Made by a program: the position numbers and the translations under genes
The notes under the pieces: model-generated
What the model saw: the letters and a program-made list of their open reading frames with translations, nothing else
The model's database searches: none
What the model was told of the DNA's origin: nothing
Assembly (NCBI GenBank): GCA_052180195.1
Contig: CP197469.1
From: Gottfriedia sp002574545
GTDB lineage: Bacteria; Bacillota; Bacilli; Bacillales; Bacillaceae_G
Direction: 5' to 3' (one strand)
DNA length: 64,000 nucleotides
Part shown: in pieces, positions 63,336-64,000 of the stretch
Numbering within the stretch: the stretch's first letter is position 1
Layout: every line of letters starts with the position of its first letter

Positions 63336-64000
63336 ATGGAATCTAATAATGGAAAAGAGCAGTTACAACGTTCCATGAAAAGTAGGCATTTGTTTATGAT
63401 TTCACTCGGAGGAGTAATCGGTACGGGTTTATTTTTAGGTTCAGGTCTTACGATCAATCAGGCTGGTCCAGGGGGAGCGATTGCTGCGTATTTATTTGGT
63501 GGATTGGTCATGTATCTTGTAATGGTTTGTTTAGGGGAGCTGTCAATTACAATGCCAGTGACGGGTTCATTTAAGACTTATGCTACTAAATATATTGGTC
63601 CCGGTACAGGGTTCACAATTGGCTGGATGTATTGGCTTAGTTGGGCAACAACGGTTGGATTAGAATTTACTGCGGCTGGTATATTGATGCAAAGATGGTT
63701 TCCTCATGTACCTGTTTGGATCTGGTGTCTTGTGTTTATCGTTCTTTTGTTGGGTTTAAATATTCTTAGTGTAAAAGGTTACGCAGAGGCAGAGTTTTGG
63801 TTTGCGGGAATAAAAGTATTTGCAGTAATAGCTTTTATACTGATTGGAGCAGCTACTATTTTTGGGTTTGGTCATAAAGGGAGTTCGGCACCTTTGTTTA
63901 CTAACTTTACTAAAGATGGTGGACTTTTCCCACATGGGTTTTCAGCTATATTTTCAACTATGATGGCAGTAGTATTTGCATTTCAAGGGGCAGAAGTTGT
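63336..64000 (+). CDS. Amino-acid permease (APC superfamily, AAT type), 3' end outside window
   Basis: The first 221 codons of a permease that continues past the window. It begins with a hydrophilic start (MESNNGKEQLQRSMKSRHL), then the AAT-family signature FMISLGGVIGTGLFLGSG, NQAGPGGAIAAYLFGG and GELSITMPVTGSF, and further membrane segments. AAAGGTGG lies 6 bases before the ATG at 63336. The family imports amino acids such as arginine, lysine or histidine (RocE, LysP, YbxG relatives). A sigma-54-type promoter upstream fits arginine/ornithine-type regulation. Confidence 0.9.
   Translation, partial: MESNNGKEQLQRSMKSRHLFMISLGGVIGTGLFLGSGLTINQAGPGGAIAAYLFGGLVMYLVMVCLGELSITMPVTGSFKTYATKYIGPGTGFTIGWMYWLSWATTVGLEFTAAGILMQRWFPHVPVWIWCLVFIVLLLGLNILSVKGYAEAEFWFAGIKVFAVIAFILIGAATIFGFGHKGSSAPLFTNFTKDGGLFPHGFSAIFSTMMAVVFAFQGAEV

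Noticed and set aside
1..64000. CRISPR arrays, rRNA genes, replication origin and complete prophage
   Set aside because: No regularly spaced repeats, rRNA segments, DnaA-box clusters or phage structural genes were seen; only transposase and integrase relics are present.

Overview
The window is AT-rich DNA of a spore-forming, low-GC Gram-positive bacterium, most likely a member of the Bacillaceae. The basis is a Ger(x)C spore-germination lipoprotein, an S-box (SAM-I) leader on a metNIQ operon, cre-like CcpA sites, DUF2512 and DUF3231 proteins, a Vpr-type subtilase, AGGAGG ribosome binding sites and frequent GTG/TTG starts. No species is claimed.

Layout. 1-4.8 kb: end of a DMT exporter, a Trk/Ktr potassium uptake pair, a repetitive acidic protein and a small membrane protein. 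4.9-29.4 kb: an accessory block anchored on an intact tRNA-Val(GAC) gene. A 3'-half copy of that tRNA with its terminator recurs near 15.9 kb and a shorter one near 28.77 kb, dividing the block into two islands of about 11 and 13 kb. Island 1 holds a proline dehydrogenase behind a sigma-54 promoter and a gutted P5C dehydrogenase gene, the matching sigma-54 activator, and a hydantoinase/oxoprolinase operon (hyuA, hyuB, cupin, racemase, MFS) with an XRE-cupin regulator. Island 2 holds a sugar-acid regulon (isomerase, MFS, KDPG aldolase, LacI regulator; then KDG kinase, HxlA-like and HxlB-like enzymes, Gfo/Idh oxidoreductase) read from two near-identical promoters with cre and paired operators, then an alanine/glycine symporter and small unknowns. 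At its right edge lie relics of an IS3 transposase, a tyrosine recombinase and a dockerin-tailed protease.

29.6-39 kb: a LysR regulator divergent from aldehyde dehydrogenase, alcohol dehydrogenase, acyl-CoA ligase, an alkyl-sulfatase-type metallohydrolase and an MFS transporter; this reads as a pathway from an alkyl ester to acyl-CoA. 39-46.4 kb: surface-polymer genes (DUF6270 protein, an 1101-residue CDP-glycerol glycerophosphotransferase-like protein, a membrane-anchored beta-helix protein) with an IS1182-type relic. 47-54.4 kb: DUF2512 and DUF3231 proteins, an amine-oxidase relic, the S-box leader, metN (frameshifted), metI, metQ, an FMN-dependent sulfur-compound monooxygenase, an ATP-grasp ligase and a MerR-like protein. 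54.8-64 kb: a 1397-residue S8 protease with a C-terminal dockerin, a divergent XRE-TPR regulator, a lone Ger(x)C gene, a possible 30-residue peptide gene, and the start of an amino-acid permease behind a second sigma-54-type promoter.

Overall the window is dominated by nutrient-scavenging modules (proline, hydantoin-like compounds, sugar acids, alkyl esters, methionine and organosulfur, peptides), much of it carried on decayed tRNA-associated islands and surrounded by gene remnants.
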